NCBI RefSeq assembly: GCF_032854445.1
Contig: NC_088299.1
Coordinates: 19,275,608-19,339,607 of the forward strand
Source of the DNA: Liolophura sinensis
Lineage: Eukaryota > Mollusca > Polyplacophora > Chitonida > Chitonidae
DNA: 64,000 bases
Direction: 5' to 3'
The first letter of the stretch is position 1, and the number at the start of each line of letters is the position of its first letter. Position numbers and translations under genes: made by a program. The notes beneath the pieces are model-generated. The model made no database searches. It saw nothing but the letters and a program-made list of their open reading frames with translations, and had not been told where the DNA came from. Shown in pieces: positions 1-11,735 of the stretch.

Positions 1-399
1 TGTAATATTAATTTATCAAATACCGTAATGTTTATTGCATATAATAAACAGTTTTTTGGATAAGATGAAGTGAAACTTTAGTTGACTTTTTATTCTCAGT
101 GATTTTACTTCTGTCAGATTTGCATGCGCCCTCTTAAATATGCAATGGTTGAATATTGCTTAAACGTAAAGACTTACACACATTTCACAGACATGATAAA
201 CCTTTCATGAAAACGTCACCCACATGTTAATGACTATTAAAACAGCAACAAATTTAAAATCCACGCCTGCAATGCCATGCAGAATGACATCAAGCTTCTG
301 GGCGGTCTTGTTTGCTCTGACATCTGTCAATCAAATGAAAAATACAGCTGTCTTCAAATCTCATTGATGATGCTGTAATTCAATGAAAATGGCTATAAA

Positions 400-560
400 C
401 GACAGGCATTTAGCCAATGAAGTCAGGAGTTCGAATCCAGCTCCTGCTTTTGAGGCTGCCGTTTTAAGTCAGGATGTGTGTCAGGCACCGTGGCGAATTA
501 GGGGCGGGTTTTCTTATCCGGTTATTACGGCCCATAAAGTAGATGCTGTCCATTGGATTA
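400..560 (+). repeat. Decayed tRNA-like SINE remnant
   Basis: A B-box-like element (gttcgaatcc, about 429-438) is followed by a body resembling SINE interiors ('ggttattacggcccataaa'). No A box or clean tail can be seen. It could instead be a chance B box. Confidence 0.3.
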
Positions 561-1480
561 CATTGCGATCAAATGTATTTGAAAAGTGTGAAATCAAAAG
601 CATCTGGAAAACAGATCCATAAAGATGACAATTATCACAGCGTTTGCGATGGTGTAGTTTACCTCGCCATATAACACTTTGTTCAATGTACTCTTTCATC
701 ACTTAAACCATGTTACTGTTTTATTGTTACAAGACACAGGCCATATTTAATCTTAACAAATTAATGTCTATTTCAGTAACTACATGGTTCAGCACACATT
801 AAAATATTGAGGTTTGTCTGAAGCTTCGATTTATCTGGCCAACAGTAATGACATCAAAAGCATAGCATTATCTTTTAAGAATACAAAAATAATATGTTTT
901 TTCCACAAGGTAATTACCATTTTCAGCATAAAAGATAACGTGGTCAAAAGGCCATTAACCTATACGGAAAAATATAACATGTTGTCTTAAATAACAAATT
1001 AATTGACTTTTTGAAACACGAAGAATTTTTGTTTTAGCGAGGTGCTGAAAGAAAACTATCCATCTGCATTTTATTTGAAGCAAACCACGTTCTAGCCATG
1101 ACAGCGCATGTTCTTTGAACCGATAACTGTACTAGAGTGACAAAGGCCTCATCTCGTGCTATCAATATGCCAAAATGGATAATTTCAATTTTGAAATTGT
1201 AAACTATCTGGATTTGAACAGTAAGATACCAAAATTGTCCTGCTTGCCCTGTATGCATATGTCGCTTTTGTCAGATGTTGTGTAAAATGTAGTAATTTGA
1301 ATCTACGTCACAGCACATTGATTCAAAACCACAGTGGCGGCTCCGTGGTCGAGATGGTGAAAACTAATGACTGGTTCCTCGGGCATGTTACCAGCTGAAA
1401 GTACTATTTATGTATTATTTCTTACATGCAGCTTTGGGAACTGCCGCATTATATATTGCTGGAATTGGGTGTTGCGATTA
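561..1480. other. Gene-free stretch
   Basis: AT-rich unique-looking sequence. Only short open frames without splice or family support; nothing recognised. Confidence 0.5.
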
Positions 1481-1548
1481 TCGACTGGAAACGCCCATTT
1501 ACGGTGCACGAATGGTACACGAATGTCGGGCTTGACACTTAGACAATG
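1481..1548 (+). repeat. Dispersed core motif, copy 1
   Basis: Contains the core 'gaatgtcgggcttgacactt', preceded by 'ggaaacgccc'. Related cores are seen at 3229-3297, 49012-49058 and (reverse strand) 55231-55287. It is a diverged interspersed repeat of unknown class. Confidence 0.45.
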
Positions 1549-1778
1549 ATGGTATGTTTTTCAACAATAGAAACTATTTCGTGTTTTGGCCTATGACACC
1601 AAACGGAAGCTGGTTCATGACTTAAGAAGAATTAGGTAAAAACATGCAGTGATGTTAAGTGCAATTTATTAGACTACCATGTAAGGTACGGTAACATTAA
1701 AGCAATGCAAAGTTACCAGGCGTTGTGGATACTTAGTCCACCAGCAGAATCCTGGTTTATGGAGGAATATAACTAAGA

Positions 1779-1952
1779 CGTACAGCACAGAAAGTAAAAC
1801 CAGAATAGTAACGACAGTGTGATACTGGCAAATGGTCAAGGTTCAGCAAATGTAACGGCAAAGGCGTTGAACATTATTTCACCGGTTAAGTGTGACAATT
1901 TGCCAGTTATCACACTGTTGTCGCTCCTCTGATCTTGCTCTCTGTGCTGTAC
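1779..1952. repeat. Foldback (inverted-repeat) element
   Basis: The left arm (about 1779-1837, starting 'cgtacagcacaga') is the imperfect reverse complement of the right arm (about 1891-1952, ending 'tctctgtgctgtac'). The right arm also matches the 81-bp unit of the array at 49,655. This looks like a small non-autonomous foldback or MITE-like element whose arm was amplified elsewhere. Confidence 0.55.
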
Positions 1953-2542
1953 ATATTTAATTATTTTACATATGACATGTACGTCTTCCATTATAATGTA
2001 CATATCTCAGCTTGTAGCTCTGAAATTGCTACATACACAACCTAGAGCTAGGTCCTGTCCCTCTCGGTGTCCCCAAACTGTCATCAAAATCTGTTCACTG
2101 CGAAAACTGGTTTCCGTGGTCTGAAAGTAATTCTGAATTCATATCACCTCACTAAACGCCACTAATAAAGACAATAACGTCGCAGTTTGACACAAATATA
2201 ACTCATCCACATGAACAACTTCAGAACGTCGCAAATCGACATTTGTGAACCACGTGGAGGACTCGGCTGTTCTTCAGAATATTAAAATCATCGTGTTGTT
2301 TGTAGTTTGTAATGTTTATTATTAAAATAAAAAATGATGTCAAGATGAGCTGTCAGTCGTCGTTGCACTGGCCTGATCTTCTTGGTTTCATACCAGACGT
2401 TTCACCAGATTATCTTTCTTCCAGACCCACAGAGACCCATTCGAATAGAAAATGGCGGTCAGCGAAATTTGGCCTGCTTTCAATGGGACAGGGATATGTA
2501 CAATTTTGTTGCTTGTAATTGTGACGTTATTGTCGGATTATT
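1953..2542. other. Gene-free stretch
   Basis: No supported gene, SINE or array is visible. Confidence 0.45.
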
Positions 2543-2715
2543 CACAGATAAATAAGTGAAATGAAGTCACGAATAAATAAGTGAAATGAAGTCACGAATA
2601 AATAAGTAAAATGAAGTCACAAATAAATAAGTGAAATGAAGTCACGAATAAATAAGTAAAATGAAGACACAAATAAATAAGTGAAATGAAGTCACGAATA
2701 AATAAGTGATATGAA
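2543..2715 (+). repeat. 25-bp minisatellite, about 7 copies
   Basis: The unit contains 'aataagtgaaatgaagtcac'. Copies differ by single substitutions (gtcac/gacac, gtgaaa/gtaaaa). Confidence 0.9.
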
Positions 2716-3082
2716 CGCGGCATTACTTTTGGATTAAATGAAACACTTTTTTGTACAACATACACATGTTGAGGACAGCACACTCGACAAGAGACATAAT
2801 TGTATCAGATGTCCAGTTACCAGGAGCTGAGGGATGTATATGTATATGTCTTAGTTTATGTACTTTATTCTTTTTTGAGCTGCTAGGTTTTACAAACTTC
2901 TCTGTGAATTGCGGATTGTTTCGGAAATCAACTATCACACTTTTACTCTTTTATATACCTTCACAAATCAGATTCTGCTGGCTGACTAAGCACCCCGAGA
3001 CCTGGTCAACTGGACTACTTTTATGTTATTTTTTACAAACGTAATGACAATTCAGCTATTCAGTTGCTCTAGACCAGTGTAT

Positions 3083-3300
3083 GACATCAATGCATTTGTT
3101 TTTACCAAATTCTGCTTAAGCGATGTTGCTTGGGGGTGTCGACGTTGCTACTATTACGCATTTACATGAAACGTGATAGTAAATACGAGTAAATTGACCT
3201 AAGGCCGTATTTCACCGTTTTATCAAAATATCGGCTTGGAACGCCCATCGTGGTCCATGAATGGCATGCGAATATCGGACTTTGGGCTCAGATTAAAAAC
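3083..3300 (+). repeat. Dispersed repeat related to 49,530-49,670
   Basis: The order of blocks 'tcaatgcatttg', 'ttgctactatta', 'catttaca' and 'ccgtatttcacc' matches the flank of the 81-bp array at 49.5 kb. The 3' end carries a second copy of the dispersed core (about 3229-3297). This suggests one old element family seeded both places. Confidence 0.5.
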
Positions 3301-5144
3301 TGCTTTTGAAAGTCGGTATTGACGTTAATGTAGAGTTAACCAGTTTTATTAAACACCCATACAATTAGTGATGAAATTCTATCAATTGAATCTGTGTGAG
3401 GAATTGTAGTATAGAGAGGAGACTCCCAAGGAGAGATGTCCTTATATTGTAAGTGCACTTGTGCGTCTAGTTCTCCAATGAGAATTTTTGAGTATTTAAG
3501 AATCTACATACAGTAGACGCCAGAATTTTTGCATTTGAACAACACTACTTTTTCGAAGAGTAGTTTTTGTAATGCCTCCGTTAAGAGAGTTGACACAACT
3601 TTGGTGGTACAGCTTGTCGACCCTGTAATAAAGCGAGCTTTGTACATTATTGGAATCCAGTGAAGTTGTTGTATATCAGTGTGACGGGAAGGTAGGGATA
3701 GACTCCTCTGTTTGAGAAAGGACTGATGTTGATAAAATAGTTCCTCCAGTGTATTGGTCTGTTTAGAATACGTCGATGTTGCGGCAGTTGTTGTGGTGAT
3801 ATTAAACTTATAATGATGTACGCCTACAAATACTGGCTGCTGAACGAGGCAAGACTCTCAGTCGGCAAACACGTCTGCTTAAAATCGATATACTGTTCAA
3901 CTGAAATATATGAGAAGCATAATAACAATGCCTCCTTGTTTTATTTAATAGTGTCGAGTTTACAGTTAGATCTGTATGAGCACACAAGGATATAGTTGGC
4001 ATTAACATGAGCTACTGGAAACTTTACAGCGCACACTCCACTGTTTACCCAGACATCGACACAGACTCAGGTAGACGAAACCAAAACACAGAACCTCACA
4101 GCTATTGACTACATTGTCATCGAGTGTACACCGGGGAACAAGCATGTGCGTAAAACCACAGAGAAACTGTTGAGAACAGTGGTATAACAAAGCCTGATAC
4201 ACTCCGTAACTTTTCCAATTAGCTAAATAATCCCTAAAAGTCGACTTTGCCACCTGTAGAATAAACCCTGCCACCTGGCGGCCAATCCCGTGTTTACATT
4301 GGCCGCGCGCCCTCTGTTGGCGGCACGCGCTTCTCTTCTCAGTTCACGCGACTTCTTTTGCTAACGTCATGCGCCGAGGTTTGACTTAGTTGCCCTGTGG
4401 GTCTGCAGGAAACCAGAGACTGTCTACATCTATAACTCCTAGTTTTCTATAAAACATATGAAAACAGAATATAGCTGTGGCCGCACATATTGTTAGGTCG
4501 ACCTGTGTGATCTTAGCGAATGCAAACCAGAGGCGACGACCACGAAACACGGCCAGAAATCCGAATCTACCCGACAGCTTCCCTGAGAGGGCAAAGTGGG
4601 TTAAACCACAGGGACAAGTTGATTTTCATATTTTCTTTATTACTTTATTTTAAAAAATCCTAGCGTCGTTTTACCATACACATGCGCAAACCACATAATC
4701 AACACACGCTGAGGACAATGCCGGGACAAACTGTGATAAATTGCAAAGAAAACATGTCAAGGTACAGGTACCTGTACGGTATACTGCAGTAACTTTCTGA
4801 AGTTAATAAAATATACTTCTGTGCATTGTAAGATCTTTTATCATAAAGTAAGTAAAATGTATATTTTCGTATTTTGCTTTGTTATTCGTTATATATTTTA
4901 CAGTTGTGAAAAACAAATCCAAATATATATACTTTATCCCATTTCAAATTATTTTCTCTTTGATAGTTTGTTAAATTGCACTTTGTCTTGATCAAGATTC
5001 CGTATTGATTTCAAAACTGGTGAACAATTGGCCACTCCATTGCTTCCTTAAAGCCTTTCCTTAAGAAATTAGAATGAAGTCGTCATGTAGAAGGAAGCAG
5101 TCTACAGTTTTCAGTGATGCTAGCAATGCTTGAAGAATGTTTTA
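3301..5144. other. Gene-free stretch
   Basis: No exon with splice support was found. A GC-richer block at 4260-4380 ('ggccgcgcgccctctg') stands out from the AT-rich surroundings but is unassigned. Confidence 0.4.
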
Positions 5145-5154
5145 TCTTAACGTT

Positions 5155-5374
5155 TTTTGGGTTTTTTTTGATGTTTTACGCCGTACTCAAGAATATTTCA
5201 CTTATACAGATGGCGACCAGCATTATGGTGGGTGGAAACCGGGCACTGTACGGGAAAACCCACGGAGAGGAAGCCAGCATGAGCTGGTCTTGAACTCACA
5301 GCGACCGCATTGGTGAGAGCTTCTGGGTCACTGCGCTGCGCTGGCGCGCTAACCGACTGAGCCACGGAGGCCCC
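5155..5374 (-). mobile_element. SINE-A, near full length, with target duplication
   Basis: Read on the minus strand it starts with a tRNA-like head (A box in 'ccgtggctcagtcggttag', B box near 'gagttcaag') and ends with the shared tail 'gagtacggcgtaaaacatc'. The 10-bp direct repeat 'tcttaacgtt' lies on both sides (5145-5154 and 5375-5384), as expected for target-primed insertion. An internal block is missing relative to the longest copies. Confidence 0.85.
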
Positions 5375-5384
5375 TCTTAACGTT

Positions 5385-7269
5385 AAAGTGTTATACATAA
5401 CTTTAAGTAAAATCCACACTTTGGCAATGATGTAGGACAGAAAATATGTACACACTTAAATTAACACTCCCTAAAGTGTTAAGAATTTATGCTTTTTTAA
5501 AATGCTGAGAAAAATGCTGTAAAATAACTGTACCTTATAATGTCAGATCTTACTTTTAGATCTTGCGCATGTTACGGATGTTCATGATTCGTTTTACATT
5601 ATAAATTTTACAAAAGTGTAAGATCGCAGTGTAAAATTTGAAGATGTTGGGTCTCGCATTTTACATCATTTAACAGTATCAGTCTGACACTTAAAAAATG
5701 TTGAAAAATCGAACGAGTATCCAACTCGTTTACCATTCTGGCTTATGAGTTGTCATTAATGTGTCTCAGTTTGCGTTTCGATCGCAAACTGTTCATATAT
5801 CCAACGGTGTGATTTTATTCCAACGCGATGCATATACTTCTCCTGACCCCGGGTCAGGTGCAATTCCACAGTTATGAAGATGAGCGCGGGAGATTCTGGA
5901 TAGCATTTCAACATGCTTAAATCATGACATGTCCATGGGTCAACCCAGCTTATAGGCGTTCTAAAGACCAAATCATAGCTGATATATAACCTCAGATGGA
6001 TAACTGTATTGTAAGCTTTACAGTCATTCGCTTACAAAGTCGTTTTTGGGATCAACACACTTAATGGAGGCCGATTAATGTCGCGCTAAGATGAAAAAAT
6101 AATGCATAACTAATTAAGAATTTGACTCTATTAACGAGTTGACATCTATAAACAAGAACGAGAACGCTCAAACCGCACCAAATTTGTTATCAGATTCTCT
6201 GATTGTTCATTGCTGATATAAATGTACCATCTGAGAAAAGCCACCGAGTACGGATATTATACAAACAATTCTGGTCACATATCATAATACACACTCCGTC
6301 AATAAAGACACATTGTTGAGAGAAGTGAGACAAGCTAATACGACCCACAAACGCATCTGTTCTATTGCTGCAAAACTGAATATCTTTGAAAATACGAGAA
6401 AACCTCATCACCAGTAAATACGAGAACCAGGATGCCTGCTTTAGGGGAACAGAATTCCCTGCATTTTCTCCATCAGCCTCATTAGCGATATAAGGACGTC
6501 CTGGGGGTGTCCTAATAGCTCACGACCACATTTAATGGCTTTGTTTGATTTCGCCGATTGTCATCATCTGTAAGTGTTCCCATTGCCTCTCATGTAAAAC
6601 TGTATATCGTTTAGACAGACAGTATATACATGCACTTCCTGCTAATGGGTTTCATTTTATTCTGTTACAAAGTTTTATATCTGTAAAGAGACAGCTGTCA
6701 CCATAGCCATGAGATATTTGCAAGCCAACTGAGCAGTTAGCTGTATCAGCTCGGCCCAATGCACATTTTATGAACCCCATACACGTGAGTAAACGTGCGT
6801 AAACCAGAAAAACCGGAAACAGAAAACCTTGCCCTTGTTAGAACAGTTTGTGTACATGTACACTGGAACTTTCTTTAAACAACGACGTTGATTGAACAAG
6901 GGGATTAGTATTTAATGTATAAATTAAATAATATAAGGAGCGGTAGCAGTACACCTATGGATAACCTAATAGCTACTTTCGGCATTGAAATTCGATGCTG
7001 TATAGCAAAATACCAAGTAGACAAACTCGACATAAAAATCCAAAATTAACTTTCAAATTCGGTGCACATGAACATGCAGTTACTTTGGAGTTTTGGTGAA
7101 GAAAATATTTATCTTGATTGTTATTTCGCTGATATATATTCGCGGTATGTAACACAGAAACACTTTATTGTTACTGCTAAAACAAATGAATATTTATTTC
7201 GCTGGTTTTTCCGCCGTTGTCAAGAATATCTCATTTTCATGACGCTGGTTAGGATTAAGGCTAAAGGAA
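5385..7269. other. Gene-free stretch
   Basis: No supported gene. Blocks around 6080-6120 ('gcataactaattaag') and 6420-6600 have the mixed, non-repetitive look of possible regulatory DNA, but there is no comparison to support this. Confidence 0.35.
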
Positions 7270-7570
7270 ATCGAAACCACCGGCCCTTGCAAATCACCGC
7301 GCATCGGAACCACCGCACATGGCAAAACATCGCACCTTGTAAACCACCACGCATCAGGAACCACCGCATATGGCATATCACCGCCCCTTGTAAACCACCA
7401 CACATAAGGAACCACCGCACATGGCATATCACCGCACCTCGCACACCACGACACCTCGCAAAACGGCCACACCTCGCAAAACCAGGGAACCCCGCATACC
7501 GCCGCACCTCGCTAACCAGGGCACCATGCAAACCACCGCGTCGCGCATCCACCCAACGCGCCTCGTCAGC
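7270..7570 (+). repeat. Degenerate short tandem repeat ('aaccaccgc')
   Basis: About 20-30-bp irregular units built on 'aaccaccgcacatggc' and 'cctcgcaaa'. The open frames across it (including a 175-codon plus frame starting at 7062) follow from low stop content, not from a recognisable protein. Confidence 0.7.
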
Positions 7571-7733
7571 TAGCTCACCAACCACCTGAGGTACTGATGG
7601 AAACCCAGGCATAGCATGCAGCTGGGTTACAACATGCAATCTCATTAGCAACTGGTGTAAAAAGAGTCATCTCATAAAGTGAGCACTGAGCTGAGACGGA
7701 CCTGTTTATGAATGTAACACAGGTTGTGTTGAG

Positions 7734-7747
7734 CCCCCCCCCCCCCC
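7734..7747 (+). repeat. Poly-C tract
   Basis: An uninterrupted run of about 14 C; length is likely unstable. Confidence 0.8.
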
Positions 7748-7785
7748 AAACCATCTATATTACACCTGTATTTAGGACGTTTAAT

Positions 7786-7999
7786 TTATTTATTTATTTG
7801 ATTAGTGTTTTTACGTCGTACTCAAGAATATTTCATTTATACGACCGTGGCCAGTATTATGGTGGGAGGAAACCGGGCAGAGCCGGGGGAAAACTCACGA
7901 GCTTCCGCAGGTTGCTGGGAGACCTTCCTACATACGGCCTTGAACTCACAGCGACCGCATTGATGAGAGACTCCTAAGTCATTATGCTGCGCTAGCGCA
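7786..7999 (-). mobile_element. SINE-A copy
   Basis: Minus orientation: tail side 'tttatttatttgattagtg', then 'cgtactcaagaatatttca' and 'ggtgggaggaaaccgggcag', ending at 'gctgcgctagcgcaga'. About 25 bases of the body are deleted. Confidence 0.85.
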
Positions 8000-8040
8000 G
8001 AGTTTTGATTTAAGACTTTTAACTGTATTTATTTGACTTG

Positions 8041-8211
8041 TTTTTATATGACTTGTGTTTTACGCCGTACTCAACAATATTTCATACGACAGTGGCCAGT
8101 TTTATGGTGGGTGGGAACCGGGCAGAGACCAAGGGAAATCAACCATTATCGCAATGGTTGCCGGAAGACCTTCCTATTTACCACTGGTGAGTAAGCTGGA
8201 CTTCAACTCAC
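8041..8211 (-). mobile_element. SINE-A fragment
   Basis: Diverged copy ('tttacgccgtactcaacaat', 'ggtgggtgggaaccgggcag'). The tRNA-like head is missing and a SINE-B copy starts within a few bases, so it may have been truncated or interrupted by that insertion. Confidence 0.75.
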
Positions 8212-8214
8212 ATT

Positions 8215-8562
8215 TACTGGCCCCAGTAGCACAGTTGGTAGATCTAGGATCAACCCTGGGGGTCGGCTCACATTTAAGAGTTTAAAACAGGAAGCTACAG
8301 CTTTCTCCTTTCTCGATTGGCGTTCAGCATTAAGGAGATAGTCCTTGTTGACCCGTGTCAATATAATGGCTCCTGGCTGGGCGACATCCTTGCTGTCGGT
8401 AAGCCGTCTCAGTGAAGCAGCACTAGATAAAAGAGCGGCGGAAATCCGTCCCGCAACAAAAAGACACAATGCACGTACAGGCCACTCTAAGGACTCCTTC
8501 GTCGTCATATAACTGAGAAATTGTTCAGTACGACGTTAAACCCCAAGCACTCACTCACTCAA
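8215..8562 (+). mobile_element. SINE-B, near full length
   Basis: tRNA-like head ('ccccagtagcacagttggta'), body with 'tctcagtgaagcagcacta', and tail 'cgtcgtcatataactgag' then 'tacgacgttaaaccccaag' and a short (actc)n run. Clearly related to the copies at 13,605 and 22,472. Confidence 0.8.
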
Positions 8563-8945
8563 ATCACAACGACTGTATTAGTGAGAGGCTCCCGAGTCGC
8601 TGTTTTGCTCTTGCACGCATGAAGTTTTATGAGCAGTTTTTGATGGGCATGGCGTACAAGTCGATTCAAAATATTTTTAAGAGCTCATATTGAAATTTAC
8701 ACTTCATTGGTTTAGGAAAAAACTTTTATCACCTTAAGCTCAGTTGAAATATGGGGAGGCGTCTCTAAATACGAGGACTCGGCGGAAGAAATGTAACTTC
8801 CATGTGTGACATTTGCTGTCTTTTTGGTAGACGTCGGGCATCTACACTGCTGGGAGGGCCACGATACCCTCGTAAAGTAACACGTGAACTGAACTATCAC
8901 GGTAACGACACCTCTTCACTACTATAAAGTCATTGTGGTACATGC

Positions 8946-8985
8946 GTGTGTGTGTGTGTGTGTGTGTGCGGGGGAGGGGGGGGGG
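8946..8985 (+). repeat. (TG)n followed by G-rich tract
   Basis: About 11 TG dinucleotides, then a G-dominated run to about 8985. Confidence 0.85.
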
Positions 8986-11054
8986 TGCCGGCTTTGGCCC
9001 CAAAAAATTGCATATAGTGTACTACAATTATAATAATAAAAAAATGCATTCAAAGGGGATGAACAATTGTTTAATTAGGGCATACAAAGAAAAGAGTGCA
9101 CTCAAATGAAGTACAAGTATCAAGAATATAAATTAATTTTTCTCCATTAATTTGGTTTATTTAGAACATGTTCAGAACCTTGTTTTCAATTGTTCGTTAC
9201 TGGATTGGAAAAAATCTCCAATTATAGATTCTTAAATATCTGATATGATTCAGTAACAGTATATTTATTTATTTCATTGCTGTTTAACACCAGACTCAAG
9301 CCTTAGGCACATTACTGCTTAACTTTCCCACATATTACATAGATATGCGCACATTATTGGCTGGAGACAAGTTCAGCGAGCATATAGAATATCGAGTATA
9401 GAGAATACGCGAAACTTTTAACTACAGTATATTCCCTGTTTAAATCGCGCATGCGTCAGAGCACAATTCTGTAGTATTTAAGATAACTAACAAATAAAAA
9501 AATTAATCGAAGATGTAAAATTTGGAGGTATATTCCTAATGCAGTAAGCAAAACACTTGCAAGCTTGGTTTACGTTCGTCACACGCTGAAAAATTTGTAT
9601 ATTAATTAGACACTTTCTGCGCGACACCGGACTTTTTTTCACCACAAATGTTTTTTCTTCTTTTTTTTTTTTGACAGAATGCCGTTTAGCTGAACATGAA
9701 CGCGAACAAAAACAGCTGAAACTCTTCTGCACATTTCCGTTTCATTAATTGTTGATTTTCGGAGCTTTTAATTGATATATCCAGGATATTGTATCAGGAC
9801 GCTTAATTAGTTAAAAATGAAGCGAAGTCGTTAATGAAATCAATTCAAGCGACCCATTTCAGCCTGGTAAATTTGACTTTACAACACTCCGCGTGCACTG
9901 TGCGGTGTTCAAATGAAATCTAACCCTTGAGCGAATCACCAATCGACATGAAGTACCTCGTGCCACCCGTACACAACCTCCTTGGATCAAGTGTTAGTTT
10001 AAAGTATGGCCAGTTATTCTCACGAAAGCCCAGTAAACTTCATCAGTGTGAAGTGACAATTTTATCGAATGGTTGCGTGTGTAATGGCTCGTGTTCGCGG
10101 GGAAACAATGAGATAAATATGGTTTAATCTCCAATCGAGTGCGCCTTTTTCCGTCCAGTCGCGTGCGTGTTGTCAATACCCCAGTCAATCTGCTGTTTAT
10201 CAGACTTGCTCAATCGCTCAAAGAAAACAAATCAAAATGACTCGCTTTGCGCTTGATTTATTTCCGAGTTAAGGTAAGCACCTATGTTACCAAGGCGACA
10301 CTTTGTTCTCGACATAATGGCATGCAAGAGAGCTGGCAATATCTCCACCGGCGATAAGTTAGTCAGTGTACGACTGATCTATAAATGCGCGTGTCTGTAT
10401 CATAAAAGAAGAATTACAATGAAAGAAAAGACCATTAAAACTTTGTTAGGAGATACCTTATATAGTGATTTTTAGATGTTTATTCCCTTAGCTAAACGCA
10501 GTCCAATGTGTGGTTTTTATAGTGAGCTTTATGTACCATATTGATCGTGTATGTCGTTCATGAGGTCACACTGACTTTTCTCTATTCCTAAAACAAGAAT
10601 TTAAGATCAGGTTCGCGTTTTCGAGCACGGGAGGCAAGGCCACAAGAATTTTATTCCAAAGTAAACAAGAAGAGGTGGAAAAAGTGGTGTGGCGCCATAG
10701 TATACAAACTGTAAGACGGAGAATTTAAAATAACGGCACAAAATATTACCACAAAACCTAGTTTATCAACGATAATCAAATAAACGCCTTCATTCTGAAT
10801 GTCTTAACTTTACAATGAATACAGTTTTCTTGTAAGTAAATATGGACAGAGCGTTCCAGAATCTCTGGGATTCAGCTTCATAAATGTGTAATTCCGCTTA
10901 GTTCAAGACTGTCTATACATCGTGTTGGGTTAAATCGCAGGTTTTATTTATTTATTTATTGATTATTAAGTCGATTGGTGGTTTATGCCGTACTAGCTGT
11001 AATAAGGATTAAGATGCTGATTAAATGTAAGCACCTATGTACGCTCAAAAAAAT
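8986..11054. other. Gene-free stretch with homeodomain-like motifs
   Basis: No supported gene. The block 9730-9860 is dense in TAAT-type sites (ttaattg, ttaattag, gttaatgaaatcaat), and 10,130-10,280 is non-repetitive and of mixed base composition. These are only candidates for regulatory DNA. A remnant of SINE-A-like tail sequence lies near 10,940-10,995. Confidence 0.35.
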
Positions 11055-11060
11055 AATGTG

Positions 11061-11283
11061 CTAATTTTAACAAAAAGTCTGTTGGCTGAGTGGTGATAGA
11101 ATGTATTCTGTTATTATAACACAGTATTGTGTCATATTCAACATAATATCCTCTTGTTCTTATAGAATCGTTACGTCGAACTAAAAAGAATATGTGTGTT
11201 ATATTTAACACAATTACCCTGCTGCAAGAACAGAATACATTCTAGCATCATTCAGATAAAAGACTTTCTGTTAAAGTTAACAA
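11061..11283. repeat. Foldback element with about 50-bp inverted arms
   Basis: The left arm 11061-11112 (ending 'agaatgtattctgtt') is the imperfect reverse complement of 11229-11283 (starting 'aacagaatacattct'). Both arms also contain 'aaagtct' and 'tttaac' in matching order. The spacer holds a second, looser inversion ('gtgtcatattcaacat' against 'gtgttatatttaacac'). Confidence 0.6.
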
Positions 11284-11284
11284 T

Positions 11285-11494
11285 TTATTTCTTTTCAGAC
11301 AGAATATTCTTTACTTCTGTGTGGAATGATGGGTAATTTTTGGCTGCTTTTTGTTTGAATTCGTCATAATTTCTTACCTCATATACAGTTTTTCTTCCCG
11401 TGGTGGTTGTACTGAACGTTGTTTTCAAACTTGATCTTACGAACATTGACGTAGATAATGTACATGTTTTTGACGATGGCTCCATGAAAGCCAA
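11285..11494 (-). CDS. Unrecognised short ORF beside the foldback element
   Basis: Seventy codons on the minus strand, ending in a Lys/Glu-rich amphipathic stretch ('NYDEFKQKAAKNYPSF', then '...ILSEKK' and stop). The neighbouring reading frame also looks protein-like up to a stop at 'GKKNCI', so a frameshifted remnant is possible. The stop codon abuts the inverted arm at 11283. I do not recognise a family; it may be a relic of an old transposon or simply chance. Confidence 0.2.
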   Translation of the reverse strand: MAFMEPSSKTCTLSTSMFVRSSLKTTFSTTTTGRKTVYEVRNYDEFKQKAAKNYPSFHTEVKNILSEKK

Positions 11495-11735
11495 AATATG
11501 CAGCGTGTGTTTCTTTGTTTTTGTTTTACCCGAAGTTTATCTGTGGAACAACCAGTCTCACGTCTTTCTGAAGGACATTTGTGAGTATCCAGTCGAGATG
11601 GTCTGGAAAATGTCCCACATAATGTCTTGTTTACAGGCTAACCTGCATTGCGAGATGGTGGAACTTTTCCTGTTGGCTAACCTGACGACGTTCACTGCAT
11701 GCTTATACCTGATGAACCATTTAAAGGATATATAG

